Below, piece after piece: positions 31,961-43,960 of a stretch of 64,000 nt of DNA. A program made the translations under genes and the position numbers. The DNA is taken from the NCBI GenBank assembly GCA_029339505.1, contig JAQISU010000166.1:6005001-6069000 (forward strand). The letters are read 5' to 3'. The notes under the pieces are model-generated. The model did not search any database and had not been told where the DNA came from. It worked only from the letters and a program-made list of their open reading frames with translations. This DNA comes from Unio delphinus. Its lineage: Eukaryota; Mollusca; Bivalvia; Unionida; Unionidae. Position 1 is the stretch's first letter. Every line of letters begins with the position of its first letter.

Positions 31961-32269
31961 ATGAAAAATTGTACATGGCTGCGTCAAGAACGCACACATA
32001 AATGTAATAAAAAATGTCGTGGAGAATACTGCAAGAAACATAAATATATCCTATCAAAGAAACCACATGCTGGTCCTCGACATTGTGTTGGATCCAATGT
32101 TGGCGTTCGAGGACAATATCGGATTTGTAATGAATGTGGTGGAAATAAATACAGAACTTTGATGGCGTATTACCGTCTTAGTATCGAAGAAGGGGTTTTG
32201 ATACCTAGAAAAGAATCCCCTCCAACCGAGGAAGAATATTACTCAAAGTTCAAAAAAGTCCCAGATTGA
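31961..32269 (+). CDS. Small Cys-rich putative zinc-binding protein (type 2), copy B
   Basis: An intact 102-residue frame with ATG. Pattern: C-x10-C-x3-C-x4-C-x2-H near the N-terminus, a second part with 'HCVGSNVGVRGQYRICNECGG', then 'KYRTLMAYYRL' and an acidic tail (PPTEEEYYSKF). It shares spacing and the VGVRG and CGGxxYR elements with the type 1 protein on the opposite strand at 26489 and 6227. The two may therefore be an ancient duplicated pair inside the element. Function is unknown. It is the last recognisable gene before the right flank. Confidence 0.55.
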   Translation: MKNCTWLRQERTHKCNKKCRGEYCKKHKYILSKKPHAGPRHCVGSNVGVRGQYRICNECGGNKYRTLMAYYRLSIEEGVLIPRKESPPTEEEYYSKFKKVPD

Positions 32270-33647
32270 TCGTTTGTCTGAATTATTCATTTTGTCTGAT
32301 TTATGTAGAAGATTTTTTTTAATCCTCAGATTGGCAATATAACACATGGAGAGAGCAGCAGAGGGGGTCGACTACAACATTTTTTTGGGTCAATCTAGGT
32401 GTAGTCATTGAACTGACTTCTATGTTAGTCACCATTATTCTATTTGGTAATCAAAAAGGGTTACGTTTCTATTTAGTCTGTTCACCCTCTCTGTTGCTAC
32501 CTGACTTTTCTCTGCCGAATATTTCCTTTCCGATTCAATCTATTTGCTACAGCTTCTGAATTGAAATTAGTACTACCTATGGATTGTCGCCCATAATTGA
32601 CAAAAAAAAATCTTTATAACAGGACTTGTAAAAATTACAGCTCATCCTTACGGAAGGTAATTAAATAACAATTCACATTCACACGTTATTATTTAAAGTT
32701 TTTAAAAAAACATTGTATTTGAATTTAAATTTGATGCCGCGTACATCAATACAACTGAAACGAATTTGCACTGATCAAAGATTCGTACCTGGGTATTTTA
32801 TACTTTCGTTTTCAATGTGTCATCGCTGATCCATCTTGACGTTAGAGGGCGTTTCTTTTGTTTTCTTGATCGCACCCTATATATGGTAAATACTTTATTG
32901 CTCACTACAATCCAGAACAGGCCAGACACTAGTAAAGGTCGAGCTCTTGTGTTTATTTAATAAAAGTGTATTTTTAGTCTTAGCCTACTATAGTCTGAGT
33001 CTGTATTCCCGTTTGTTTGTACCCCACTGCCGATTTCAGTAACGAAAAGCATAAACACGATAAAAAGTCAATAAATCTTACTCAGTTCATTCATTGATTT
33101 GTAATGTCTAACCCGATTGCGACCAGGGTGTCCATAACACATAAATCGTCAAAACGATCACTTGTAATTTGTTTCAGCCAGCATTTTGAAATTGTCATTC
33201 TCTAATCGTTTCCATATGCCAAAATAATAGAAGTATGTTAAAATTGTCGTAGAATAAAAATTGTTTCAGGTCTCATGTATACATAATAAATTCTTATAAA
33301 AATATACAATTTAATTGTATCCCCATGACTAAAAACATAAATACTGAAACACAGACCTGGTTTTTATATCATGAATATTTAAACATTGATAGGGATAACA
33401 ATGAAAAAAATCAGTAATTACCTGGTTGAGGAAGAATCCTGTTGATTTATGGATGAAATGGTGAAAGATAAGGTCACTGAGTTAAAGAAGAGAAGTGGTT
33501 TCTGCACAAGAATTTGATTTATCTATATCGATGAGTATTGATGTGATTGAATCTAATAGAATTATTCCAGTACTTAGAATAATTAGTATTATCGTGCTGA
33601 TTATTAAACTAAAAATTTTGTTCATTAATTATATCCTTTTATTGTAG
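32270..33647. other. Right flank of element and intron-like host sequence, copy B
   Basis: No gene is supported. It includes the empty transposon site GGGTATTTT at 32791-32799 and the sequence leading to the CARD exon acceptor. There is no counterpart of the ATG exon seen inside the transposon of copy A. Confidence 0.6.
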
Positions 33648-33984
33648 GTGTTTGCAAATATTGATGGAGGAATCTCATAAAAAGGCCATACGCCAAAATT
33701 GGTCATTCCTTATCCAGAACATTAATATAATAAGTCTCACAGATTATCTGCGACAAGATAGTACGCTTACAGATGACATGTGTGAGCAGATCGAAGTAGA
33801 GAGGACAACACGGGACAAAATCTCTAAATTTCTCAATATAATTCAGCGGAGAGGGCCTCATGCCTTTAACAGATTTCTAACTGGATTGGAGAAGACTGAG
33901 CAAAAATTTATCGCAGAGAAGCTTTTACAGTCAATACGGCATACACCAGTTGAAGCAAGTTCTGGAGAATATAAGAGTGGCTGA
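33648..33984 (+). CDS. CARD-domain terminal exon, copy B
   Basis: The acceptor TTGTAG precedes 33648, and the frame is open to TGA 33982-33984. The domain is intact, with about a dozen substitutions relative to copy A. 'IQRRGPHAFNRFL' and 'KFIAEKLLQS' are kept, and 'RQDSTLTDDMCEQIE' shows mostly conservative changes. No first exon was found upstream, and the poly(A) signal is altered, so expression is doubtful although the frame is preserved. Confidence 0.75.
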
Positions 33985-34049
33985 TAATACAAGAAAAGAT
34001 TGAGAATATTTTTTAATACCTAAATGAACTGAATGTGTAATAGTAATAC

Positions 34050-34325
34050 AGTAGTCACACTGACATTGTAGTCATACAGTAGTCATATTGACATTGTAAT
34101 AATACAGTAGTCATACTAAAATTGTTGTCATACAGTAGTCATACTGACATTGTAGTCATACAGTAGTCATATTGACATTGTAATAATACAGTAGTCATAT
34201 TGACATTGCTGTCATACAGTAGTCATATTGACCTTGTAATAATACAGTAGTCATACTGACATTGTAGTCATACAGTAGTCATATTGACATTGTAGTAATA
34301 CAGTAGTCATGTTGACATTGTAATT
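34050..34325 (+). repeat. ~28-bp minisatellite in the 3' UTR of the CARD gene, copy B
   Basis: About ten units of the family described at 14330, with a different unit order. Confidence 0.85.
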
Positions 34326-36094
34326 TAATGTTTAATGAAAGAAAGCATAATGCTGTCCTATTTGAAAGATCTGGGTTTTTTTAATTTTATATACAGCTGC
34401 TATTACATTTTTCTTGAAATTCATATATTTCATGAATTAGGCTTTCAAATTTCCAACTATTTACAGACTTGTACATATTACCTGGTAGGTAGGCAAGAAT
34501 TTGTTCAGGTAAAAATTGATTAAGTAGTCAATACATCAGTTGGCTTTAGATTTTACATTTAAATGGAAGCAGTTTTGAAATGTGTTACTGAGACTGTTTT
34601 ACATAATGAATTTTTGTACTTCTGTATAATAGTAGCAAAAATCATATTCTGTTTAACTTAGACTAACATACCCAAGGGTTGGAAACTCTCTGCTGAGTCT
34701 ATTAAATATCAGATATTCCTTGTTGTTACACAAGTGAAGTTCTAAATGCACTGTAAGATTGTAAGGTGAATTTGTTGAAAAGGGCAGAGAAGTTCATTCA
34801 CAGTACATATTTTCTAAACGTGCTTCTTCCACATTTTGTTATTAGCGTAAGAAATATATGTAAAGGTAACCTTTTATAGGCAACAGATTTGAATGAATAC
34901 ATGTAAGTATAATTTATTTAGACATTTATAGAGATGTATTGTAAAATTCAGGGTGACATACGTTTTGGAATTTGGATAGAAAACTTGCCCCATGGTTTTT
35001 CCTAGCCAATTAGCCAAATTAGTGTTTGGTATGTAGTATTCACAAGTAAAATTTATAATTATTTATTATAAGTACATTGAAAAAATGCATTGCTGCTCAT
35101 TTTTTAGTTCACATATTTTTTTCATGTACATAATTTCATACTTGAAATTGAAATAAATGTGTACAAGTTTATCTTTTCACTGACCTTCATTGCACATCAA
35201 AAGGGAATAGGTGATATCTGGTGACTATCTTCTGGAGATTCCAATCCCAGTGTTAAATAGTTGGTAGTCAATCCCAGTTTATATAGTCTGCCAGTTTTTG
35301 TCTCCTTGTATTCAGTGTGGTCACTGACTTGGGGTTTTTGTGTGCTAAGCACACTACTATTTTGAAATAACTGCTATACTCAGATAATCTAAAATTACAA
35401 AATATAACTTAATGATATATTTAAATATTCAACACGAGTTGAATATGAAATCATTCAGTAATATCCTAAGAACAGTACATACTGTAAACAGTACATATGC
35501 AATTAATGTAGTCAAAACAGGATTCTTAGATTGATGACATCATCAAGGATTAAAAACCAAGTTTCACCTCTGTCAAATGAGAGATTGTATCAAAATACCT
35601 TGATCGAAAAATGTGTCCTATACTCTGCAAGGATTAAGGATTTCACTGAAATGGTATGCAACACAAACATTCTTTGATTAAAAATAAGAAAAACTGGCAA
35701 CCCAGTTAGTTGAATATCAGAGCCCTAAAATCACCCATTTTGCATGCAAAACTGTTAAGATCAAGCCTCATGCATCCATGCTAGGAGATACCAGCGACTG
35801 TACATAATATGTTATTGTACTGTCAGGGATTTAAGCTTCCAATTCAGATAAGTAACAATGGACACACCATTTCTCCCTGTGACATGTCACCATGACACAC
35901 TTCATTTTACCCCTGGACATTTACCATTTTCATATTCTGGCCATTCTGCACAAAAGCTAATGACAAGACTTAAGTAAACAGGCAAGAAACCGGTGATGCT
36001 AATTACGAGTTGATTCTTATCATTGCAGGTATCTTGAGAAAAGGAATGGCTCTTCAAAATACTTCACAGAAACCATGTTCTACAGTGTGTGTAT

Positions 36095-36345
36095 ATTGGA
36101 GCCCCAAGCGGCTGAGTGGTCTGAATTGCTATCTGTTACAAATCACTGCCATCTAACCTCTGTCTGCGTTGGTTCAAGTCTCAGATTCTGCCAATATGGG
36201 TATGTGAGAAAGCTTGCCAGTAGTTTCTCATGGGTCAGTGGTTCTTTCCGGGGTTTTCCCGGCTTCTTCCTCTACCATTAATACTGGCCGCCATGTATAG
36301 CCTATATTGTGCTGAAAAATGGCATTAAACCCTACAACAGCAAAA
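36095..36345 (+). mobile_element. tRNA-derived SINE, shared insertion (copy B)
   Basis: Same insertion as 16164-16415. The target duplication has diverged to ACAGTGTGTGTAT (left) and ACAGTTTGTGTAT (right), which fits an older age than the SINE in the ATPase gene. Confidence 0.85.
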
Positions 36346-37413
36346 ACAGTTTGTGTATCAAGCACCTGCGATTGATTGGCAAATAAACAAGTTTTTCATT
36401 GTGTGACTTTAAAAAGTTTATGTTATTGTTGTATGAGAGTTTTCTGTTCATGCAAATAATTTGTGAACATCCATGCTATATTTTTATATATTGGAGATTC
36501 TATCAAGTTACTGTTTCACTTCATGGAATATTAACTTACTTTTAGTTCCAAGCTAGCTGATTTCTCTGATATGTTATGCATTAAAACGATTTTTATGTGA
36601 CCTGGCCATAAAGCTTTTTAGTTTGAGTGCAGTCTTGCAAAGATTTTATGCTGTAATGACTTCTTGTTTGCCGAATTCTCACAATTCCGTTCCAACATAC
36701 ACTATCTGTCCCAACATAAACATTTGCTAAATATTTGTTGTTGTTGGGTCTTATCATCAAACATGGTCTTATCATTGGGGAAATACGGTCAAGTATTTCT
36801 TATCTTCATTTATGTATAACATTGTAATGACCTTTTCACTATTAATTTTATGAAACATTAATAGGATAACTAAATAGCGTAGTACACTTCAGCAAAGTTA
36901 TAGATTGATTCATGTTGACTCTAAATTACATTTGTTTATGTGTAGGACAGTTCTGTTTGTGTATGTATTAACATGGAAACTATGGTGGCTGGAAAGTGCC
37001 ACAATTTTTTTTTATATATCTTGTCTCAACAAGGTATATATAATTATCTTGTTTAAACAAAATGATTTCTAAACAAGATTTAAAAGAATATTTCCAGACA
37101 GTAACCAGTCACTGTATGAAACTACTTGTTTGTACTTGAAATGTTACATTTGGTGATTAAACAGAGAATAAAGTAGTTTTGAAAGAAAAGATAGATTTGA
37201 TTGCAACTTAATTATCTGAAGACTGGAATTAAATATCTGGAGTCATTTGTCATTGTGTCAACAACTTAAAAACTGTAAGCTCTTCTTGCCATAGACCAGA
37301 AGAGCTTTTAAGATGACATATCCATCATCTGTCCATCTGTTATCACACAGGTTTGCTATCGCAGTTCCTAAACTACCCAAAGTACATGTATTGCTATGAG
37401 ACTTTATACACAC

Positions 37414-38507
37414 ATTCATTCATCCCAAGTTCTTGTTAGCCCAAAAATAAAATGCTGCCATGGGTCTTGGGCTCAGCCAATGTAGTAATGTGAGAAAGCT
37501 TGCCTAAAATAAAAATGATGTCATTCAAACATCTTGAAAAACTTGTTATTGCTACTCCTTCTAAATGAATGGCCATATCATGATAGAGTTTTTCACCACA
37601 ACGTCTTATGATGTCTCGCAGGTTGTATATGATGTCAGTCTGATATCCAGTATTGCAGCCATCTTGAAAATGTTATAACTATTTAAGTTTTCACCAAAAG
37701 ACTTCTTATGATGTCAAGTTGCCCTAAACAAAAATGCAATCAGAACTATTTCAATGATGCAAACATATTCTTCAGATTATGTTGGCACAGAAATTTACAA
37801 GCAAATCTTACATTTTGTTAACCAAAATTTCTCCACAAAACAAATCCACAACTTATTTGGACTTTCTTTAATATTTGTACATTTGGATTAAGTGTAGGAT
37901 TGAATGAAAAGTTACAAATAAAAAATAATTAAATGTGCTCCTAACTTATAGGTCAATTCTTGTTTCCTGAGTAACCAGTGTTGATTCAATGCAGCTATCG
38001 GCATACATTCAAGCTACAATCTGTAGGATCTAGCTCACTGTTGCAAATGAATGAAAATGGTGCTGATCTGACATCTGATACAGCCACCACAGAAGCCATC
38101 TTGAAAATATCACTACTCCTCAACAGAAAGTCAGATCAGTCTTAGGTTTTGAAATGAAGACATCTAGTGTTTTAGCTAATGTTCCCTCTAAAGTCTGTGG
38201 CTGTGCAGCTCATTAGAAAATGCTGCACATCAGTTTGAAAACTATGCGCACAAATTTTGGTAGCAAATACATATGTTTGCAGCAGATTCAAAATTTTGCA
38301 TACACAGGAAAATTATTAGAGGAAATTTTGGTTTTAACCAGAAGACATCTAGGGTTTTGACCAGAAGACATACAGGGTTTTGACCAGAAGATATCTAGGT
38401 ATTTAACAGGAAGACATCTAGGGTTTTGACCAGAAGACAAATAGGGTTTTGACCAGAAGATGTATAGGGTTTTTACCAGAAGACATCTTGGGTTTTGATC
38501 AGAAGAC
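37414..38507 (+). other. Segment in opposite orientation to copy A, then ~800 bases private to copy B
   Basis: 37414-37526 is the reverse complement of 17489-17610. The following sequence to about 38340 is not in copy A and shows no gene. From 38330 to 38507 a ~25-bp unit 'TTTTGACCAGAAGACATCTAG' is repeated about seven times; copy A keeps only two or three. Confidence 0.75.
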
Positions 38508-39319
38508 TGTTACGTATAATTGATTTTTAAGTCATTTATTTTTAAATTTGTTTGTTTGTTAGATTCAAATTTGGCATTTTAAGTTAAGATTCTTTTATTG
38601 GGGGGGGGGGGGTTTACCTGTACTTTACAAAATAAACACCAGGTGTTGACCTCATTTCTGACCTGGCTTCAGAGTTGTAAACAAGCTTTTAAAATGATTG
38701 GTTGGTTCCAAGGACATTATGGAGCTTTGTATAAACATCTTTCTATGTTAGTTGGGTCATACGCTGGGTATGTGAGTTTTTGAACGTAAATTTGTTCTGA
38801 AAGGTTCTAGAAGATCATGTGACCCCTTTCTTGTTTACTTAAAAACAGCTACATATATAAATTATGTTTTGGAGCGAGCTATTCAGTAGAACTTGGGCTT
38901 TTAGAATATTAAGTTGTGTCTTTTTGAGTTATTTTTAATTACCTTGTACTGGAAATTATGTCAATTCGTTGGGATTCAAGAGGATTTATTTTGTTATTTA
39001 TCTGGAAAAGAATTGTGCTCATAGAATTTTATTGACAAGAACTGACTTCATCAAGTGACATCGGCTTCCATATTGGATACTTCGCTGGGATTCGAACTTA
39101 GAATTATTTGGACATTTTATTATGAGGACTTTTGTAATTTCTCTAGTGGATAATATTTTGAATTATTTTTGGATTAATTTTGGAATTGATTCTTAAAACC
39201 GTAAGTTTATTTTTTTCTTTTGTGAAAAAATATTTGTGCTCAATAAATTATTAAGTTTTACCAGCTTGTTATTTTCACTCTTTCTATGTTACTGTTTATT
39301 CGAGCTTAAGCACGTAACA
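38508..39319 (+). repeat. Solo gypsy LTR, copy B
   Basis: Starts TGTTACGT and ends ACGTAACA, flanked by AGAC at 38504-38507 and 39320-39323. It sits exactly where copy A holds the 5' LTR of the gypsy element. A solo LTR arises by recombination between the two LTRs of one element, so the gypsy insertion predates the split of the copies. Confidence 0.9.
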
Positions 39320-39323
39320 AGAC

Positions 39324-39870
39324 ATCTAGGGTTTTGACCAGAAGACATCTAATTAGACTTGAATAAAAATGATGCAGATCAAAACATTTTTGTGGCCATT
39401 TTGAAAATTGTGTTGTCACTGCTCCTCCTAGATAAGGGTTCATACACCTTGGTGTGACAAAATTCAAGGACTTTATCCAAAATAAGTTCAATGATCCCAA
39501 TACCCAGTGCGCTTTAGATATACATATCAATGACCATTTAAAGGATTAGTGAGAACGTTGTAATTTCCTGACAAGGGGCTTTCTATTATGTGTGTAATAG
39601 GCTTGAGACTTTGTGACAAAGAATTTTTTTAAAAACAATTATAGGAGAATAACAACACTTTATTTCTAAGCATAAAAAATGAATTCAGATCATTATTTGA
39701 ATAACAAAAAAAACTATAGGTTACATAGCAGACAAGGTGTACTAGGTCAACAGTTCTTTAATTGTTAACTCCAACTACGAATTGGGTTTGAACAGTCACT
39801 ACACTTCCCAGGCATTTTGCTCAAAGTAAGCTCTCACAGAAAAATACCCCAATAAACATTCCATATTCTG
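39324..39870. other. Non-coding host sequence after the duplication
   Basis: It begins with another 'GGGTTTTGACCAGAAGACATC' unit, then unique sequence. No gene is supported. Confidence 0.5.
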
Positions 39871-40030
39871 AATGTCATGTACACCTGTTTATCCTTTTGC
39901 AGGTGTGAATGTAGCCTCGATAGCGTTCGATTTTATGGAGATTGCTGAAGCCCACCTTCTCTCCCTGACACACTTCACGAAAACACTTCAGCCAACTTTG
40001 TATATAGTGATTTGCATAATTTATGCTTAC

Positions 40031-40241
40031 CTGAAGTTGTCCACAGCTGACAAAATCAATTTCTGGAATAACTTCAACACATAATAGTGTGCATTCATGT
40101 GTCATTTTTAAACCATCCTTCATGAAAGTATGCTGCATCTTGCCGCGTCTATTTATATTTGCTGTTGCATGATCGGTCATCAAAATTTTACAGGTACATT
40201 TACATGTAGATATAAATACATTGTGAAGAAAGCAGCCTTTC
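40031..40241 (-). CDS. Possible minus-strand exon of an unidentified gene
   Basis: An open stretch of about 70 codons (..TDHATANINRRGKMQHTF.., ..MTHECTLLCVEVIPEIDF..) ends at a good donor, CAG|GTAAGC, at 40031/40030. An AACAG at about 40242 could be the acceptor, though its pyrimidine tract is poor. The composition looks protein-like and Cys-rich. I do not recognise the protein. The open frame continues past the donor to 39875, which weakens the exon call. Confidence 0.3.
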
Positions 40242-41007
40242 TGTTAACAAGCATATAGCTGTAATTTATGACCAAATTTTGTTGCAATGCAAACAAAGTC
40301 AATAATAGTTTTCCAGAAGACTCCCAAATTTTAGATTGTAAGCTGAAATTCAGAAGCTTGGACATACAAAAAGAACAAATTATTACCACTTTTGTGTATA
40401 TTTTTTAATTTATCTTTTGTTTCAAAAATTTGAACATCTGACTCACCATGATTTAAAGTACAAAGATGTACTGCTGCTGCAGAAAATAAATCAACAAAGA
40501 AAACTGATTATTGTAAAGATTCATGCACTTTTTAATGCTCACTATAATCAGATCCACATGCAATTATAAATATCTGATTGGTCACATGTTGTAACCACCC
40601 TATACCAAATTTATGTATTATTTAGATTGAATGACATATGGTATAAAAAAAACCTCTTGTACATCATTTTTCAATTAATTTTGTTTTCAAGGGCTTTGCA
40701 AGGTAAAAACGATATTTACAAGTACTGTACTTTTCAAGGATGAATCGAAATTGAAGTACTTTTTAAGGTACCTTGCGAACGCTATAGTCATGTCAAAATA
40801 GACTTCTTATAATGTCTACTTTGTCCTAAATTGGTGCCATCTGATATTCAATATGAGAGACCCACTTAGATTAACTACATCCACATGAATTTCACTTGAT
40901 GACATGATTGGAGGATAAATCATATACAGATGCAACCTTCTGGCATTTTGAAGAAAAAAACATACATGGTAAGCAAACAATAAATTAATCTAACAAATCT
41001 TTTGTTT

Positions 41008-41220
41008 AGGGGTCCTGAATTGCAGTGTTCTAAAAGTGCTCACCTTTATCAATCACTGCCATTTCACCTCTCTCCATTTGGATTCAAGACTTGGGTTCAG
41101 CCAATGTAAGAATGTGAGAAAGCTTGCCAGTAGCATCCCAAGGGTCAGTGGTTGTTACTGGGTTCTTTCTCCACCAGTTATACTGGCTGCCATTTATAAC
41201 TTTGATTATGTACTGAAAAA
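41008..41220 (+). mobile_element. Old diverged SINE of the same family
   Basis: Matches the body of the other SINEs ('GTGAGAAAGCTTGCCAGTAG', 'TACTGGCTGCCAT'). The tRNA-like head is much diverged and the end is a (TG)n run at 41220-41262. Confidence 0.7.
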
Positions 41221-41264
41221 GTGTGTGTGTGTGTGTGTTTGTGTTTGTGTCTGTGTGCTATTTG

Positions 41265-41545
41265 GGTTTTAAACCAAGCATGGCAGTTTATATATAGTGA
41301 TGTCTACACTGGGGCATTTATGCCGCAGACAAGTAGCATTATATCCTACCCAGTCAAATTTTCCCCAACACCAAGCCAACCAGTCCTAACCCAATCTTTT
41401 AATGCTGAGAACCAATTGAAGCAGCTGCTTGTACATTTTCTGTAAGTCTTTGGTATGATTCGGATGGGGTTCGAGCCCATTACCTCCCACATCCATGGTT
41501 GACACTCTACCCAGTTAGGCCATTGGAGTGGTGCACTGAAAACGG
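41265..41545 (-). mobile_element. Second tRNA-derived SINE type, minus strand
   Basis: Read on the minus strand, the head at about 41530-41455 has A box 'TGGCCTAACTGGGTAG' and B-box-like 'GGGCTCGAACCCC' at tRNA-like spacing. A non-tRNA body with 'GACTGGTTGGCTTGGTG' follows. It ends at the same (TG)n/(CA)n run as the plus-strand SINE, tail to tail. The boundaries are approximate. Confidence 0.5.
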
Positions 41546-41739
41546 ATTTAAACCCTAAGCAACAAGAACAAGTGTTTCATCTCCACATGAATTTTTATGA
41601 AATAATGTTCCTATGAAGCAGCTAAGTAAATGCCATCAAATTGTCCACATTTATGATTTTATGTCTAATAATGTCATCATATAAGATTCTGAGATAAAGG
41701 TTTGTACTGGATATGTATATCCAATTTAGATGCTATTTA

Positions 41740-42300
41740 TCAATTAAAGATAACATTTACCTATCAATTATTGAAACTATATATTAATTATTGATGCTAT
41801 CAATCAATAATTATTATAGATATTATCTACCTAGCAATTATCAATATTATCTACCTAGCAAGTAAAGATACTAGCTTTCAATTAGTTACTTTCTACCTAT
41901 CAGTTATAGATATTTTCTGTCAATTACCAGTACTATGTACCTATTAACTGTAGTTATCTACCTATCAATTAAAGACACTATCTAACAACTATAGATATTA
42001 TTTACCTATCAAAATTATAGATACTCTATCAATTATCAATACTAACTACCCATCAATTATATAAACTAACAATTATATATACTATCTAACAGTTATAGAT
42101 AGTATCTACCTATCAAAATTATAGATACTATCAATTATCAATACTAACTACCCACCATTTTATATATACTATCTAACAATTACATATACTATCTAACAAT
42201 TCTAGATATTATCTACCTATCATAATTAAAGATACTAAATCAATTATCAATACTAACTACCCATCAATTATATATACTATAATTATATACTATTAACTGT
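41740..42300. repeat. Degenerate AT-rich minisatellite
   Basis: Many variants of 'TATCTACCTATCAATTATAG' and 'ATACTATC' in irregular order. No coding potential. It ends directly at the DIRS-like remnant. Confidence 0.8.
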
Positions 42301-43083
42301 TTGTGACAAGATGGAATGCCAAACTCTCATCTTTTGTCTCTCCTGTTCTGGACCCAAAAGCTTGGGCAGTGGATGCCCTGTCATTTTATTAGACCAACCT
42401 GAACACATGCAATTACCATCACCTTATCCTCACTGCACCACAGTGGATCAACCTCAATAGTATTGCATCAGAAATCCTGCAGAAAACTTTGTTTTTTCCT
42501 TCATCTACTCAAAACAACCACGACGGCATTGATTTATCCTTGCCTGGAGCTCCTGAACCTACACATCTGGATCATATCAAAAAGGTTCTCAGACTTATTC
42601 TCAGAGCAGTTTGTGGAGAGAATTACGGCCCTCCACTCTGAAAGCATATGAAAGCAAATTGCACCTTTTTATCCAGTGGTGCGCAAATGTTCCAGGCATC
42701 TATACTGCAAATAGCTAATTTCCCCCTCGAACTCATTGAAGAGAGAACGCACTGAGTACGATCAAAGGTTACTGCTCCATGATCAGTGATACCTTTCTTC
42801 ATAATAGGACAGAGGATATCGAAGAAACCCAGGACTTATCCGACATTCTTGCCAACTATGTGCATACACAGCCCAAAAAATGTTAATCAGACAACCAAGG
42901 CAGAACATATCTTGGGTATTAAACTGATTGGACAATACACCTTTTGAACTAATTTCAAGGGCATCTCTGGCATTCTTTTTCCTACAAGACCTGCTTTCTC
43001 ATTGTGTTAGTGATGGCAGGCGGAATTACATGCCTTATTAGAAGAGACAAACAGGTCAGTCTTATTAATCACAGCATTTTCTT

Positions 43084-43325
43084 CCAAGAAATATCTCCTT
43101 TCCACTAGTAACCAAATACTGGTCAAGAAACCTCTCCCTTCCACTAGTAACCAAATACTGGTCAAGAAACCTCTCCCTTCCACTAGTAACCAAATACTGG
43201 TCAAGAAACCTCTCCCTTCCACTAGTAACTAAATACTGGTCAAGAAACATCTCCCTTTCACTAGTAACCAAATACTGGTCAAGAAACCTCTCCCTTCCAC
43301 TAGCAACCAAATACTGGTCAAGAAA
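43084..43325 (+). repeat. 39-bp minisatellite inside the DIRS-like remnant
   Basis: About six units of 'AATACTGGTCAAGAAACC' plus 'TCTCCCTTCCACTAGTAACCA'. The period is divisible by three, so all frames stay open and produce repeat peptides that are not genes. Confidence 0.9.
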
Positions 43326-43960
43326 CGTCCGTCTTATTTGATCAACCGATTGCCACCTTCAAGACCAAGTATGGGCTTTCATGTGATACCTTAATAGAAT
43401 GGAGTCATTCCATCGAGGGAGATCACACATCTTTCATCTTCTCATAATAGGACAGGAGGATCTGTCAGAATAGGCTATCTGTCCTGAAGTAAGGGGGGGG
43501 GGGTATTCTCTCACCTTGGAGGAAAATAACACCAGCTCAAATGAACTTCTGACACACTTTGGTTCACAAGGTTTGTGCAATTACCCACAATCTAGCACAC
43601 GACCAGAATGGTTCACTAACTCATATCATTAAGACTGTTGGATAGAGATCAGAGTCCACATTTTCTAGCTTTATCTCCAAGATCTGTCATCCCCGAGGGC
43701 TCAATTCAGTCTGGTAGGACCTATATCTACAGCTCAACAGGTCACCCTTCCAGATCGATAGACAGCTTCTTAAGATGAGGTTTCACGACTTCTGCTGAAT
43801 TTGAGGGGAGAAATGTTTTCTCTTTTGAAGCTGCACCCGGACAAATGGAGTCCTATCCAGTTGGGTTACCTAGAAACTGTCTCACACACCTTAGGGGATG
43901 GGAAATTATATCTCTGGGGTAAGGGGATGTGCCTCCCTCCACCTACCCATTCTCCCAAGG

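Larger units (their letters stand above)
24004..39323 (+). repeat. Copy B of the large duplication (matches about 2673-17670 plus LTR)
   Basis: From 'AGTATATCATAG' onward the sequence follows copy A gene by gene and through the host flank to the gypsy insertion site. By eye the copies differ at a few per cent of positions plus many indels; I did not compute a value. The left junction lies inside gypsy RT on one side and the penton-like gene on the other, with a short ambiguous overlap. Confidence 0.9.

Noticed and set aside
43007..43310. Repeat peptides with a 13-residue period
   Set aside because: Product of the 39-bp minisatellite in the DIRS-like remnant.
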